The position numbers and the translations under genes are program-made. Shown one piece after another: positions 1-8,864 of a stretch of 55,464 nucleotides of DNA. The notes beneath the pieces are model-generated. The model was not told the DNA's origin. It saw only the letters and a list, made by a program, of their open reading frames with translations, and made no database searches. The stretch's first letter is position 1, and the number at the start of each line of letters is the position of its first letter. Location of the stretch: positions 1 to 55,464 of the forward strand of contig PCYA01000016.1 in assembly GCA_002762795.1 (NCBI GenBank). Reading direction: 5' to 3'. This DNA is from Candidatus Woesearchaeota archaeon CG10_big_fil_rev_8_21_14_0_10_37_12. GTDB taxonomy: Archaea > Nanobdellota > Nanobdellia > Woesearchaeales > ARS49.

Positions 1-51
1 AGAGAGAACTTTAGAAAAACGCAACGAAGTGGAGTTTTTCAAAGTTCTCTA
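1..51. repeat. 51-bp hairpin-forming inverted repeat, left copy
   Basis: These 51 bases reappear without mismatch as the reverse complement at 8674-8724. Each copy is itself a near-palindrome: arms AGAGAACTTT and AAAGTTCTCT, extended by GAAAAAC/GTTTTTC with one unpaired A, around a 13-nt loop. The match may continue left beyond the window. It could be a terminator hairpin family or the ends of a mobile segment; nothing in the sequence decides between these. Confidence 0.85.
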
Positions 52-161
52 AAACAAGCCAGTAAAGCAAGCACTACATTACATAAAGCATGTATGGAAA
101 AAGCTTTATTAAACATCATATTTATATACGTTTAATAGAAGTATAACAAAGAGGTTGAGAG

Positions 162-2162
162 GTGACACGATTTTTTGTATTAGGAAACGGAAACATGCTC
201 GTGTGCATGGATGAACACGCACAAATACGAGACTTCTATTACCCACATGTTGGGCAGGAAAATCACGTCCAAGGAGAAACGCACCGCTTTGGAATTTGGA
301 TCGATGGCAATTTTTCATGGTTCTCAGATAATCAGTGGAAAAAAGAAATTAGTTATAAAAAAGAAAACTTGACTACAAATATTACTGCTAAGCATACTGA
401 CTTGCCGATTAGTTTAACCATTAACGATGCAGTACACCATAAAAAAAATATTTATTTGCGCAAGGTTGTTGTCTCGAATAAAAGTTCTGATACAAAAAAT
501 GTTCGCTTATTCTTTCATCAAACCTTTCGTATTTCTGGGGGAACAATTGGGGATACTGTTTTTTATGATCCAAAAAATAAAGCAGTCATCAGTTATAAAG
601 GAAAGCGCTACTTTTTTATGAATGCGCAAACAGGGAAAAACGGTATTGCTGATTATGCTGTTGGGCTTGCCGGTGAGTACGGAAAACAAGGAACGTTTAT
701 TGATGCAGAAGATGGTGTGTTGAGCAAAAACGCAATAGATCATGGTTTGGTTGATTCAACAATAGCTTTGCATATGAAGCTCAAGCCAAAATCGCAAAAA
801 ACAAGCTATTACTGGATTGTTGTTGGAGAAAAATTTAGCGAGGTGTGTGAGCTTAACGCGTTTGTAAAACAAACAACACCGCAAAAAATAATGCAGGAAA
901 CAGATACTTATTGGAAAAGTTGGGTGAATACAACACAATTCACGTTTATGGGCTTGCCTGAAGAAGTTAAGGATTTGTTTAAACGCTCTTTACTCATTAT
1001 TAGAACACAAACGGATAATTGCGGGGCGATTATTGCAGCGAATGATTCTGACATGCTGAAGTTTAAGAAAGACACGTATAGTTATATGTGGCCACGGGAC
1101 GGAACCCTGATATCAAGAGCTCTTGACAGAGCAGGATATAAAGATATAACTGAACGCTTTTTCAAATTTTGCAATGCAGTGATTACTCCAAACGGATATT
1201 TGCTTCATAAATATCGCCCAGACAAGTCTGTTGGAAGTAGTTGGCACCCTTGGGTAAAAAACGGAAAAGCACAACTGCCAATTCAGGAAGATGAAACCGC
1301 TCTTGTTCTATATGCGCTTTGGAAACATTACTTAAGTCACAAAGATAAAAAGTTCATTAAAGAATTGCATGAATCGTTCATTAGAAAAGCAGCAGATTTT
1401 CTTGTATCATACAGAGATGCTAAAACAAAACTTCCTCGAGAAAGTTATGATTTGTGGGAAGAAAAAAGAGGTATTCATACGTTTACGTGTGCTACTGTGT
1501 ATGCAGGGCTTATGGCAGCAGCACAATTTGAATCACTTTTTGGAAATAAAACACGCAAACAAAAATATGAACGAGCAGCACATGAAATAAAGCAGGCAAT
1601 TCTCAAATATTTGTATGACTCACAAGAAAAACGATTTATCAAAGGAATTTACTATGATGATCAGAACAAACTTCAAAAAGACAAAACAATAGACTTCAGC
1701 ACTGCATTTTCCATATTTGAATTCAAAATCTTACCCGTCACTGATGAGCGAGTAACAACTACTGTTGAAATAACTAGACAAAAACTCGCATGCAACACGC
1801 CCGTAGGGGGTTATGCACGATACGAAGGGGACCAGTATTACCGCATTAGCAACGAAACGCCGGGCAATCCATGGTTTATTACAACAATTTGGCTTGCAGA
1901 TTATTATATTACAAAAGCGCAATTTAAAAAAGATTTTGCACCTGCAATTGAATTGCTTTCCTGGGTTGCAAATCACGCCTTATCTACTGGCGTGCTTGCA
2001 GAACAGCTTAACCCGTACAATGGAGAACCATTATCTGTTGCACCTTTAACATGGAGTCATGCTGCGTTTGTTATTGCCGTACTCAAATACCTTGAAAGGC
2101 TGGATGAACTGGGAATTTGTACAAAAGTGTGCAACCCTCAAAAAATACTTAGGGAAGTGTAA
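162..2162 (+). CDS. GH15 family glucoamylase-like glycoside hydrolase
   Basis: 666 aa, the full length of an archaeal GH15 enzyme (an N-terminal beta-sandwich of about 270 aa, then an alpha/alpha barrel). GH15 enzymes release glucose from the non-reducing ends of alpha-glucans. The barrel signature MWPRDG is near residue 309, the acid-side QEDET near 375 and the base-side AEQLNP near 613, so both catalytic glutamates appear present. There is no signal peptide, so it should act in the cytoplasm. The start is GTG at 162 with a GAGGT ribosome site at 151-155 and a TATA box (TTTATATAC) at 121-129. The next gene begins 3 nt after its stop, which makes it the first gene of a glucan operon. Trehalase or dextranase activity within GH15 cannot be excluded. 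Confidence 0.9.
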   Translation: MTRFFVLGNGNMLVCMDEHAQIRDFYYPHVGQENHVQGETHRFGIWIDGNFSWFSDNQWKKEISYKKENLTTNITAKHTDLPISLTINDAVHHKKNIYLRKVVVSNKSSDTKNVRLFFHQTFRISGGTIGDTVFYDPKNKAVISYKGKRYFFMNAQTGKNGIADYAVGLAGEYGKQGTFIDAEDGVLSKNAIDHGLVDSTIALHMKLKPKSQKTSYYWIVVGEKFSEVCELNAFVKQTTPQKIMQETDTYWKSWVNTTQFTFMGLPEEVKDLFKRSLLIIRTQTDNCGAIIAANDSDMLKFKKDTYSYMWPRDGTLISRALDRAGYKDITERFFKFCNAVITPNGYLLHKYRPDKSVGSSWHPWVKNGKAQLPIQEDETALVLYALWKHYLSHKDKKFIKELHESFIRKAADFLVSYRDAKTKLPRESYDLWEEKRGIHTFTCATVYAGLMAAAQFESLFGNKTRKQKYERAAHEIKQAILKYLYDSQEKRFIKGIYYDDQNKLQKDKTIDFSTAFSIFEFKILPVTDERVTTTVEITRQKLACNTPVGGYARYEGDQYYRISNETPGNPWFITTIWLADYYITKAQFKKDFAPAIELLSWVANHALSTGVLAEQLNPYNGEPLSVAPLTWSHAAFVIAVLKYLERLDELGICTKVCNPQKILREV

Positions 2163-2165
2163 GAA

Positions 2166-3335
2166 ATGAATGTGTTAATGTTTGGTTGGGAATTTCCACC
2201 CAATAACAGCGGAGGCTTGGGAACTGCCTGTCAAGGACTCACTAAAGCGCTCTCAAAACAAAACACAAACATTATTTTTGTGCTTCCAAAAGAAAAACCT
2301 CCAAACACAGAACATTGCATTTTTGTGAGTACGAACACAAACGTTAATGTGCGTTATCTTGATTCTCCACTCTTGCCTTACATAACATCAAAAGGATATG
2401 AGAAATTACGAAAACAAAACACATCGTATGGAACAACACTTTTTGAAGAAGTGCATCGTTACGCTGAGCTTGCAAAACAAATTGCAGAAAACAACAAGTA
2501 CGAGGTTATCCATGCACATGACTGGTTAACATATCTTGCGGGTATCAATGCAAAAAAGGTAAGTAACAAACCATTAATAGTGCACGTTCACGCAACTGAA
2601 TATGATCGGACTGGAGGCAACGGTATTAATGAACAGGTTTATGAAATAGAAAAACAAGGCATGGAAGAGGCAGACAAGGTTATTGCTGTTAGTGAATACA
2701 CAAAAAATATTGTTGTTTCTAAGTACGGAATAGTTTCTGACAAAATAGTTGTTGTTCATAACGGAACAGAAATGGAACAGCATCAAATTAACAAAACAAC
2801 TGAAAAATTGGTGTTGTCGCTTGGCAGACTTACACTTCAAAAAGGAGTAGATTATTTTATTTACGCGGCAAAACGCGTATTAGACTTGAGAAATGATGTA
2901 ACATTTATTGTTGCCGGCTCAGGAGACATGGAACACGCACTTATTGAAAAAGCAGCAGAGTTAGGAATTGCGCACAAGGTTTTGTTTGCAGGATTTTTAA
3001 GAGGGCAACAAATTACTGAGATGTATTCTCGTGCAAGCGTGTACGTCATGCCGAGTGTTTCAGAACCGTTTGGCATTGTAGCATTAGAAGCGATCAAGCA
3101 CCATACGCCTGTTATTATTTCAAAGCAGTCAGGAGTTTCAGAACTTCTTAACCACTGTCTTACAGTTGATTTTTGGGATGTTGACGAGCTTGCGAACAAA
3201 ATTGTTGCAGTACTTGATTACTCTGTACTCGCAGAGGAGCTTCGTAAAAACAGCGTAGAAGAATCAAAACAATACACTTGGGAACCTGCGGCAAAAAAGT
3301 GTCTTGCTCTTTATCAAGAGGTAAGATCATGGTAA
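2166..3335 (+). CDS. GT4-type glycosyltransferase, glycogen-synthase-like
   Basis: 389 aa GT-B fold enzyme. The N-terminus (WEFPPNNSGGLGTACQGL) has the Lys/Gly-Gly-Leu type acceptor loop of starch/glycogen-synthase-like proteins. The C-terminal half has GRLTLQKG near residue 220 and the nucleotide-sugar EPFGIVALE motif (E-x7-E) near 300. It probably transfers glucose from an NDP-sugar onto an alpha-glucan. It sits between a GH15 and a GH57 enzyme in one operon, which supports a glycogen role. The donor and product are inferred. A trehalose-type or cell-surface glycan role is the alternative. Confidence 0.85.
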   Translation: MNVLMFGWEFPPNNSGGLGTACQGLTKALSKQNTNIIFVLPKEKPPNTEHCIFVSTNTNVNVRYLDSPLLPYITSKGYEKLRKQNTSYGTTLFEEVHRYAELAKQIAENNKYEVIHAHDWLTYLAGINAKKVSNKPLIVHVHATEYDRTGGNGINEQVYEIEKQGMEEADKVIAVSEYTKNIVVSKYGIVSDKIVVVHNGTEMEQHQINKTTEKLVLSLGRLTLQKGVDYFIYAAKRVLDLRNDVTFIVAGSGDMEHALIEKAAELGIAHKVLFAGFLRGQQITEMYSRASVYVMPSVSEPFGIVALEAIKHHTPVIISKQSGVSELLNHCLTVDFWDVDELANKIVAVLDYSVLAEELRKNSVEESKQYTWEPAAKKCLALYQEVRSW

Positions 3336-4546
3336 GTGTATGTTTTTATTTTCAGGTTCATCAACCAAAAAGACTTCAAAAATATTCGGTTTTTGATATA
3401 GGAACAAATAAATCATATTTTGATGATACAAAAAACAAAACAGTACTTGAGAAGGTAGCGCAAAAATGTTACCTTCCGGCGAATAGATTGTTGTTGCAAC
3501 TTCTTAAGAAGTATCCTGAGTTTAAAGTAAGTTATAGCTTCTCGGGAATTGTCTTGGAACAGTTTGAACAATATGCTCCGGACGTTCTGCAAACATTCCA
3601 GGAACTGGCAGACACCGGACAAGTAGAAATTCTTGGAGAAACGCATCATCACTCGCTTGCATTTTTGTACTCGAAAAAAGAGTTTAAAGAGCAAATAAGC
3701 TTGCATGATAAAAAAATAAAAAAAGTGTTTAATCAGTCACCGAAAGTTTTTAGAAATACAGAGCTCATTTACAACAACGAATTAGCAAAATTAGTTGAGA
3801 AGATGGGATACAAAGGCGTTCTTGCAGAAGGAGCAGATCATATTCTTGACTGGCGCTCGCCAAATTTTGTTTATACGCCAAAAAATAGTAAAATAAAATT
3901 GTTGCTTAAAAATTACAAGTTATCAGATGATATCGCGTTCAGATTCTCGAGTCAATACTGGACAGAACACCCGCTTCAAGCTCCCAAGTTTGCACAATGG
4001 ATAAACGCCATTAATGGAAATGGAACAAACGTTAATTTGTTTATGGATTATGAAACATTTGGAGAGCATCAATGGCAAAGCACAGGCATATTTAACTTTC
4101 TTGAACACTTGCCGTCAGAAATACTAAAACATCTTGACAATAATTTCAAAACGCCTAGTGAACTTACAAAACTCAGACCCGTAGCAGAGTTAGATGTTCC
4201 GCACGTTATTTCTTGGGCGGATGTTGAAAGGGATACGAGTGCGTGGCTTGGCAACGACATGCAAAGATCAGCAATACAAAAATTGTACGAGATAGAGCAA
4301 CAAGTAAAATCATCAAAAAGTGAATCTTTGATTAACACGTGGAGGAAATTGCAAACATCAGACCACTTTTATTACATGTGCACGAAATGGTTTAATGACG
4401 GCGATGTTCACAAATATTTTAACCCATATGATAGTCCGTATGAAGCATTTATAACCTATATGAATGTTTTCAATGATTTTACCAAAAAACTCAAAGAGGT
4501 GAGCACATGGCAAAGAAAAAAACAAAAACTAACAGTAAACGTGTAA
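3329..4546 (+). CDS. GH57 family alpha-amylase-like glycoside hydrolase
   Basis: 405 aa. The GH57 conserved regions are visible: HQP at residues 11-13, GETHHHS near 102, RNTELIY near 142 (containing the putative nucleophile Glu) and MDYETFGEHQW near 239 (the acid Asp). These enzymes cleave or rearrange alpha-1,4/1,6-glucans. The ATG at 3329 was chosen because the family starts just before the HQP strand and a GAGGT site precedes it; the open frame extends further upstream only inside the previous gene. It overlaps the GT4 stop by 7 nt and the next gene by 40 nt, so translation is probably coupled. Whether it is an amylase or a branching enzyme is open. Confidence 0.88.
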   Translation: MVSVCFYFQVHQPKRLQKYSVFDIGTNKSYFDDTKNKTVLEKVAQKCYLPANRLLLQLLKKYPEFKVSYSFSGIVLEQFEQYAPDVLQTFQELADTGQVEILGETHHHSLAFLYSKKEFKEQISLHDKKIKKVFNQSPKVFRNTELIYNNELAKLVEKMGYKGVLAEGADHILDWRSPNFVYTPKNSKIKLLLKNYKLSDDIAFRFSSQYWTEHPLQAPKFAQWINAINGNGTNVNLFMDYETFGEHQWQSTGIFNFLEHLPSEILKHLDNNFKTPSELTKLRPVAELDVPHVISWADVERDTSAWLGNDMQRSAIQKLYEIEQQVKSSKSESLINTWRKLQTSDHFYYMCTKWFNDGDVHKYFNPYDSPYEAFITYMNVFNDFTKKLKEVSTWQRKKQKLTVNV

Positions 4547-4866
4547 ATAAAGTTGCTGTAAGAAAAATAAATGTAAAAAAACAAACAAAGGAAAAATCTT
4601 CTTTTTTGCAGAATGTCGTTCCAGAGAATTGCTTTTGGTGCAGGGACGGGCAAATACTAAAAAACCTGTCTGAGCTTTCACGAGCGCTTAAAAAAATGAG
4701 CGATGAAACGTTTAAACATCACGTAAATAAAGAAAAAAATGACTTCGCGACATGGATTGATGAAATAGTAGAAGATCATCAACTGGTAAATAAATTAAGA
4801 AAACACAATACTAAATCAGCAATGCAGTCAGCAATACGTTCAAGAATAGAAAATTTAAAAAAATAA
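4507..4866 (+). CDS. DUF5752 family protein
   Basis: 119 aa, small and basic, with a Lys/Arg-rich N-terminus (residues 1-30) followed by a compact helical domain that contains ENCFWCRDG near 39-47 and a LxxLxxAL stretch. It matches the DUF5752 pattern I associate with archaeal glycan clusters; its function is unknown. It starts inside the end of the GH57 gene and is followed 17 nt later by the ROK kinase, so it belongs to the same operon. A regulatory or scaffolding role in glucan metabolism would be a guess from context only. Confidence 0.7.
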   Translation: MAKKKTKTNSKRVNKVAVRKINVKKQTKEKSSFLQNVVPENCFWCRDGQILKNLSELSRALKKMSDETFKHHVNKEKNDFATWIDEIVEDHQLVNKLRKHNTKSAMQSAIRSRIENLKK

Positions 4867-4883
4867 CAAAAAGGACAAAATAC

Positions 4884-5810
4884 ATGAAATATGCTATTGC
4901 AATAGATCTTGGTGCAACAAACATGCGTGTTGCATTAGGAAATGAAAAAGGAAAGATTTTGGTAAAGCTTAAAGAAAGAACTGTGCAGAAAGGAGATAAG
5001 CATTCTGTTGCATGTCAAATGTTACGCATGATAGCATCAATTACCGAAAAGCACACAGTTTCTATCGCTGGTGTTGGCATTGCTTCTCTTGGACCTTTAG
5101 ACCTTAAGAAAAAAGCCATTGTTCACCCAGCAAATCTTTCGTACAATATTATTGATTTAAAACCGCTTAAAAAAACAGGAAGGAAAATTTTTTTGCTTCA
5201 CGAAACAAGTGCGGCAGTGCTTGGAGAAAAAACATTCGGAGCAGGGAAAAAACTTGTCAATGTTGTGTACGTAACGCTTTCAAGTGGCATAGGAACAGGT
5301 GCAATTGTAGACGGCAATCTTTTGTCAGGAATTGATGGAAATGCAGGAGAACTTGGGCACATGAACATTGATACGCATTACAATTTCCTTTGTAGCTGCA
5401 AAAAAGGCAGAGGACATTGGGAAGCGTATGCTTCTGGAAAAAACATGGGCAGGTTCTTTAAACACTGGCTTAAAGAAAACAACATCAACAAGCCTTCTTT
5501 TAAGGCAGAGTCAAAAACCATCTTTAACGCGGCAAAAAACGGTAATAAAACAGCATTAAAATTTCTTAATGATGTGGGAAAATTGAATGCAAAAGCACTT
5601 TCTAACATTATCGTTGCTTACTCACCTGAACTTATCACGTTAGGAGGATCAGAAGCGCTCTATCACAGCAAACTTATCTTAGAACCAATAAAAAAGTATG
5701 TTGACACGTTTCTTAAAAAACCCAAAATTATGATTACGCCACTTGGTGAAGATGTTGTTTTGCTTGGAGTGCTTGCAGCAGTTTTTTCACAAAAAGGAAG
5801 CAGACTATAG
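4884..5810 (+). CDS. ROK family sugar kinase, probable glucokinase
   Basis: 308 aa. The N-terminal phosphate motif DLGATNMRVALG (residues 8-19) and the sugar-binding/zinc region (GHMNID, then CSCKKGRGHWEAYASG near 172-187) are those of ROK kinases. The third zinc-motif Cys of bacterial ROK proteins is His here (GHWEAY), a form I believe occurs in other archaeal members. It probably phosphorylates glucose released by the GH15/GH57 enzymes and closes the operon. A short A/T-rich gap and convergent LOG gene follow. Fructokinase or N-acetylmannosamine kinase activity is possible from sequence alone. Confidence 0.85.
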   Translation: MKYAIAIDLGATNMRVALGNEKGKILVKLKERTVQKGDKHSVACQMLRMIASITEKHTVSIAGVGIASLGPLDLKKKAIVHPANLSYNIIDLKPLKKTGRKIFLLHETSAAVLGEKTFGAGKKLVNVVYVTLSSGIGTGAIVDGNLLSGIDGNAGELGHMNIDTHYNFLCSCKKGRGHWEAYASGKNMGRFFKHWLKENNINKPSFKAESKTIFNAAKNGNKTALKFLNDVGKLNAKALSNIIVAYSPELITLGGSEALYHSKLILEPIKKYVDTFLKKPKIMITPLGEDVVLLGVLAAVFSQKGSRL

Positions 5811-5846
5811 CTACGTTGAACCTAAATGAAAAAAGAATAAAGAATG

Positions 5847-6482
5847 TTAATTTTTGTATTTTTCAAAATTCCTGCACGGGTGCGCTCCGCTTTCAAAATC
5901 TTCTTTGACGCGTTTTATGATTGTTATTGCGTCTTTGCACGTTTTTGCAGTGAAGATGCTGTTAAAGTCTGTTTTATTCATGAGTTTTTTTCTAAGCGGT
6001 TCTTTTTTCAACCAAGTTAATAATCCTGGCCACATGTTTCCAAGCAGGATGATTGGTGTGTCGCAGAGTTGTTTGACTTGCACGAGCTGCCATGTGTAGA
6101 AAAATTCGAGAAGTGTTCCAACACCTCCGGGTGCTACAATAACCACATCTGCCAAGTTCATAAACGTGTCAAGCCGTTTAGAGAAACGATGAAATTGTTT
6201 TTTGAGGTCAAGATGATACGCAAAGTGTTGTTCGTGTGGTAAGTGAATTGCTAAGCCGATTGATTTCGCGTTTCTTTTTCGTGCAGAGTGATGTCCTCTG
6301 CTTGCTGCATCCATCAGTCCAGGACCGCCTCCGGTAACAATGTCTATGTTTTCTTTTGCAAGTTCTTTTGATAATGCTTTTACAATTTTGTACCATTTAT
6401 CGCCACGTTTAATTCTGGCACTACCAAAAATTGCAACTCTGAAATGTTTTTTAAGTCCTTTTTTCACTTTCTTCTGTTTCAT
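5847..6482 (-). CDS. LOG family protein (nucleoside monophosphate phosphoribohydrolase-like)
   Basis: 211 aa Rossmann-like protein with GGGPGLMDAA near residue 50 and PGGVGTLLEFF near 115, the two LOG/TIGR00730 signatures that bind the nucleotide and catalyse N-glycosidic cleavage of nucleoside 5'-monophosphates. LOG enzymes are often misnamed lysine decarboxylases. The N-terminus is Lys-rich. It lies head-to-tail with the CARF-HTH gene (11 nt gap), so the two may be cotranscribed. The substrate in archaea is not known; nucleotide salvage or signal breakdown is an inference. Confidence 0.88.
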   Translation of the reverse strand: MKQKKVKKGLKKHFRVAIFGSARIKRGDKWYKIVKALSKELAKENIDIVTGGGPGLMDAASRGHHSARKRNAKSIGLAIHLPHEQHFAYHLDLKKQFHRFSKRLDTFMNLADVVIVAPGGVGTLLEFFYTWQLVQVKQLCDTPIILLGNMWPGLLTWLKKEPLRKKLMNKTDFNSIFTAKTCKDAITIIKRVKEDFESGAHPCRNFEKYKN

Positions 6483-6493
6483 ACAATCACCGA

Positions 6494-7126
6494 TTACACG
6501 TATCCTTTTAGTAACAGATCTCCGAGCATGCTTAATGATATTGCAGTTCTTCCTCCTTGTTCTGATATTTCAACAAGCCCTAATTCTATGAGTCCTTCGC
6601 TTTTTAGATTTCCGTTAATGTGGTATGACATTAATGGCAGGCTCATGCGCACGCGTTTTGCTAGCTCGTCTAGGCTTCTGCAACAGGTTTTGTCCTTTGC
6701 AAGAACGTTTAATATTTTCATTTTTTTGTCAGAAATGAGTTTGTAATAAGAGAATTTCAGTATGGGAAGGAGCATTGATTCGTTTCCTTGAACAGAGAAC
6801 GCTCGCAAACCATTAACAAATGCTGCGCTGGTTGCTGCGCAGGTTGTCATTTTGTCTCCTGTTGCGGTGTTGATGATGATTTCTTTGTTGTTGAAGAGTT
6901 TTGCAATTTTGCTTATCTTAGCGAACATGTCTTCCCAAATGTTGCCTTCTATTTTTTCAATGGTTACTCCTATTTTAAATCGTTCAAGATCTTTTTTTGC
7001 TTTTATTGCAGCATCTAGTTTTTTTGGCGGTGCTAACAATATGACTTGTTTTGTTGGGAAGTCACGGATGCCTACAAAAAGCGCGTCAATATCATCTCCT
7101 ACTGGAGCAATCATTATGTATGCCAT
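6494..7126 (-). CDS. CARF-like domain plus winged-helix transcriptional regulator
   Basis: 210 aa. The N-terminal half is a Rossmann-like ligand domain (MAYIMIAPVGDD; a Gly/Thr loop NTATGDK near 95). The C-terminal 70 aa form an ArsR/MarR-type winged helix with ending SEQGGRTAISLS. It resembles the HFX_2341/DUF6293 group that pairs a CARF-like sensor with HTH. The ATG at 7126 is chosen: a TATA box (GTTTAAATAC on the minus strand, 7175-7166) sits about 44 nt upstream and AGGTAGG lies in the short leader; the longer frame to 7219 would overlap the promoter. CARF domains bind cyclic oligonucleotides or nucleotides; the ligand here is unknown. Confidence 0.72.
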   Translation of the reverse strand: MAYIMIAPVGDDIDALFVGIRDFPTKQVILLAPPKKLDAAIKAKKDLERFKIGVTIEKIEGNIWEDMFAKISKIAKLFNNKEIIINTATGDKMTTCAATSAAFVNGLRAFSVQGNESMLLPILKFSYYKLISDKKMKILNVLAKDKTCCRSLDELAKRVRMSLPLMSYHINGNLKSEGLIELGLVEISEQGGRTAISLSMLGDLLLKGYV

Positions 7127-7215
7127 GCGTTTAAACCTACCTGTATAATTTTTACTGAGGGCAGAGTATTTAAACATGTTGTTTAAGTTTTCAATACATG
7201 TTTGAGCCATGGTGT

Positions 7216-8625
7216 TCACCCGAATCTAAAAATGAATTGTAGAATTTTCTTGATGCGAGGCGAAAGTTTTTTCTCATAAAATTTGCCAGCCACTTGTTGG
7301 TTCATACTTGACAAGGTAGGATATGTGTGAATTGTGTTGAAAATATCTGTTATTTTCAGTTTTTTGCGCATTGCAAGAACAAATTCAGGAAGTAATTCTC
7401 CTGCACGAGCGCCAATTATGTGTGCGCCGAGAAGCTTGCCCTTCTTATCAACAACAAGTTTTGTAAATCCTGTTGTTTGATTTTCTGCTTGTGCTCGGTC
7501 AACGTCTTTGAATGATAGTTTGAGGATGTCGTGCTCAATGTTTTTTTCTTTTGCTTCTTGTTCTGTTATGCCAACACGTGCAACTTCAGGATCTGTGAAT
7601 GTTGTCCATGGAATGACTGAGTAATCTGCTTTTTTAGGAAATTTAAACAATGTGTTAATGAGAATGATTCCTGCCTCGTATGATGCAACATGAGTGAACT
7701 GGTACCCTCCTGTAACATCTCCTGCAGCGTAAATGTGTTTAACGCGTGTTTGCAATTTTTCGTTAACAACAATTCCTTTTTTTGTTGTTTCAACACCAAT
7801 ACCTTCAAGGTTTAATCCTTGCATGTTTGGTGTTCTGCCTGTTGAAAGCAGGATTTCATCTCCTGATAAAAAATATTTTTTGTTTTTTATTTTGTAATGG
7901 ACAATTTTTTTATTGTTTTTCTTTTCAAATTTCACTAAATCCATATTTTTAATCACTCTGATGCCTTCTTTTTCAAATGCGTTTTCTAATTCGAGAGAAA
8001 CGTCAGTATCCTCTTTAGAAATCAAGCCAGACCGTGCAAATACAGTTACATTAGATCCAAGTCTGGAAAACGCTTGTGCCATTTCTGCTCCGATTGGCCC
8101 GCCGCCAATGACGAGAAATTCTTTTGGAAAAGTTTTATTCGTAAACAAGGTTTCATTTGTTAAATAACCTGTTTTTTCCAGTCCGGGAATAGGCAATGTT
8201 GCCGGACTTGATCCTGTTGAAATAACAAAATTTTTGGCTTTAAGCTCTTTTTTATCAACAAACAGGGTTTGTTTGTCTTTAAATTGCGCATTTCCAAAAA
8301 ATACATGAACGCCTAATTTTTTGAATCGTTCCGGGCTGTCATGCGGCTCTATTTTTTTAATAACATGCTGCACGTAATCAATAACGTTTGAAAAGGTGTG
8401 TTGTGCGCTGTTTTTCTTAAAGCCATATGCATCAGCAGTATTAATTGTGTGTGCAACTTCTGCGGCGCGAATAAGCGCTTTGCTTGGAACGCAACCAGTC
8501 CACAAGCATTCCCCACCAAGCTTATGTTTTTCTACAAGTGCAACTTTTGCGCCAAGCTTCGTAGCACCTGCTGCTATTGTTAACCCTGCAGACCCTCCTC
8601 CGATAATAACTAAATCGTATTTCAT
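7216..8625 (-). CDS. FAD-dependent pyridine nucleotide-disulfide oxidoreductase (dihydrolipoamide dehydrogenase/mercuric-reductase-like)
   Basis: 469 aa. Domains in order: FAD-binding GGGSAG near residue 9; redox-active disulfide GGECLWTGCVPSK with Cys near 41 and 46; NAD(P)-binding GGGPIGAEM near 173; second FAD motif AAGDVTGG near 300; dimerisation domain with the catalytic His in HTYPTLSS near 433. The usual Glu after that His motif is Ser. There is no lipoyl-dehydrogenase complex nearby, so the partner substrate is unclear. The ATG at 8625 is preceded by a TATA box (TTTAAATAC) at about 8648-8656, giving a leaderless transcript; an upstream extension of the frame would run through the 51-bp repeat and is rejected. 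Confidence 0.88.
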   Translation of the reverse strand: MKYDLVIIGGGSAGLTIAAGATKLGAKVALVEKHKLGGECLWTGCVPSKALIRAAEVAHTINTADAYGFKKNSAQHTFSNVIDYVQHVIKKIEPHDSPERFKKLGVHVFFGNAQFKDKQTLFVDKKELKAKNFVISTGSSPATLPIPGLEKTGYLTNETLFTNKTFPKEFLVIGGGPIGAEMAQAFSRLGSNVTVFARSGLISKEDTDVSLELENAFEKEGIRVIKNMDLVKFEKKNNKKIVHYKIKNKKYFLSGDEILLSTGRTPNMQGLNLEGIGVETTKKGIVVNEKLQTRVKHIYAAGDVTGGYQFTHVASYEAGIILINTLFKFPKKADYSVIPWTTFTDPEVARVGITEQEAKEKNIEHDILKLSFKDVDRAQAENQTTGFTKLVVDKKGKLLGAHIIGARAGELLPEFVLAMRKKLKITDIFNTIHTYPTLSSMNQQVAGKFYEKKLSPRIKKILQFIFRFG

Positions 8626-8673
8626 GCGAGTAAAAAGACAAGGTATGTATTTAAATTTGTTCTTTAATACCTG

Positions 8674-8724
8674 TAGAGAACTTTGAAAAACTCCACTTCG
8701 TTGCGTTTTTCTAAAGTTCTCTCT
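8674..8724. repeat. 51-bp hairpin-forming inverted repeat, right copy
   Basis: Exact reverse complement of positions 1-51, lying between the oxidoreductase promoter and the next plus-strand gene. The identity stops sharply at 8673 (G against the expected T). A further small hairpin (AAAGTC/GACTTT) lies about 25 nt downstream at 8739-8758. Confidence 0.85.
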
Positions 8725-8864
8725 TTTGAAAATGGCAAAATAAAGTCCGCAAGCAGACTTTTGCAAAGTTCCCTGTATCTTCTGGAGCGAGTGGAGTGGG
8801 CAAGCAGGTGGTTAAACAACATCTTTAAAAATGCACCATTTAGAGAGATATTTGTGAAGGTAAA

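Noticed and set aside
8626-8766. 47-aa N-terminal extension of the disulfide oxidoreductase
   Set aside because: It would cross the 51-bp repeat and the TATA box, and the FAD-binding fold starts right after the ATG at 8625.
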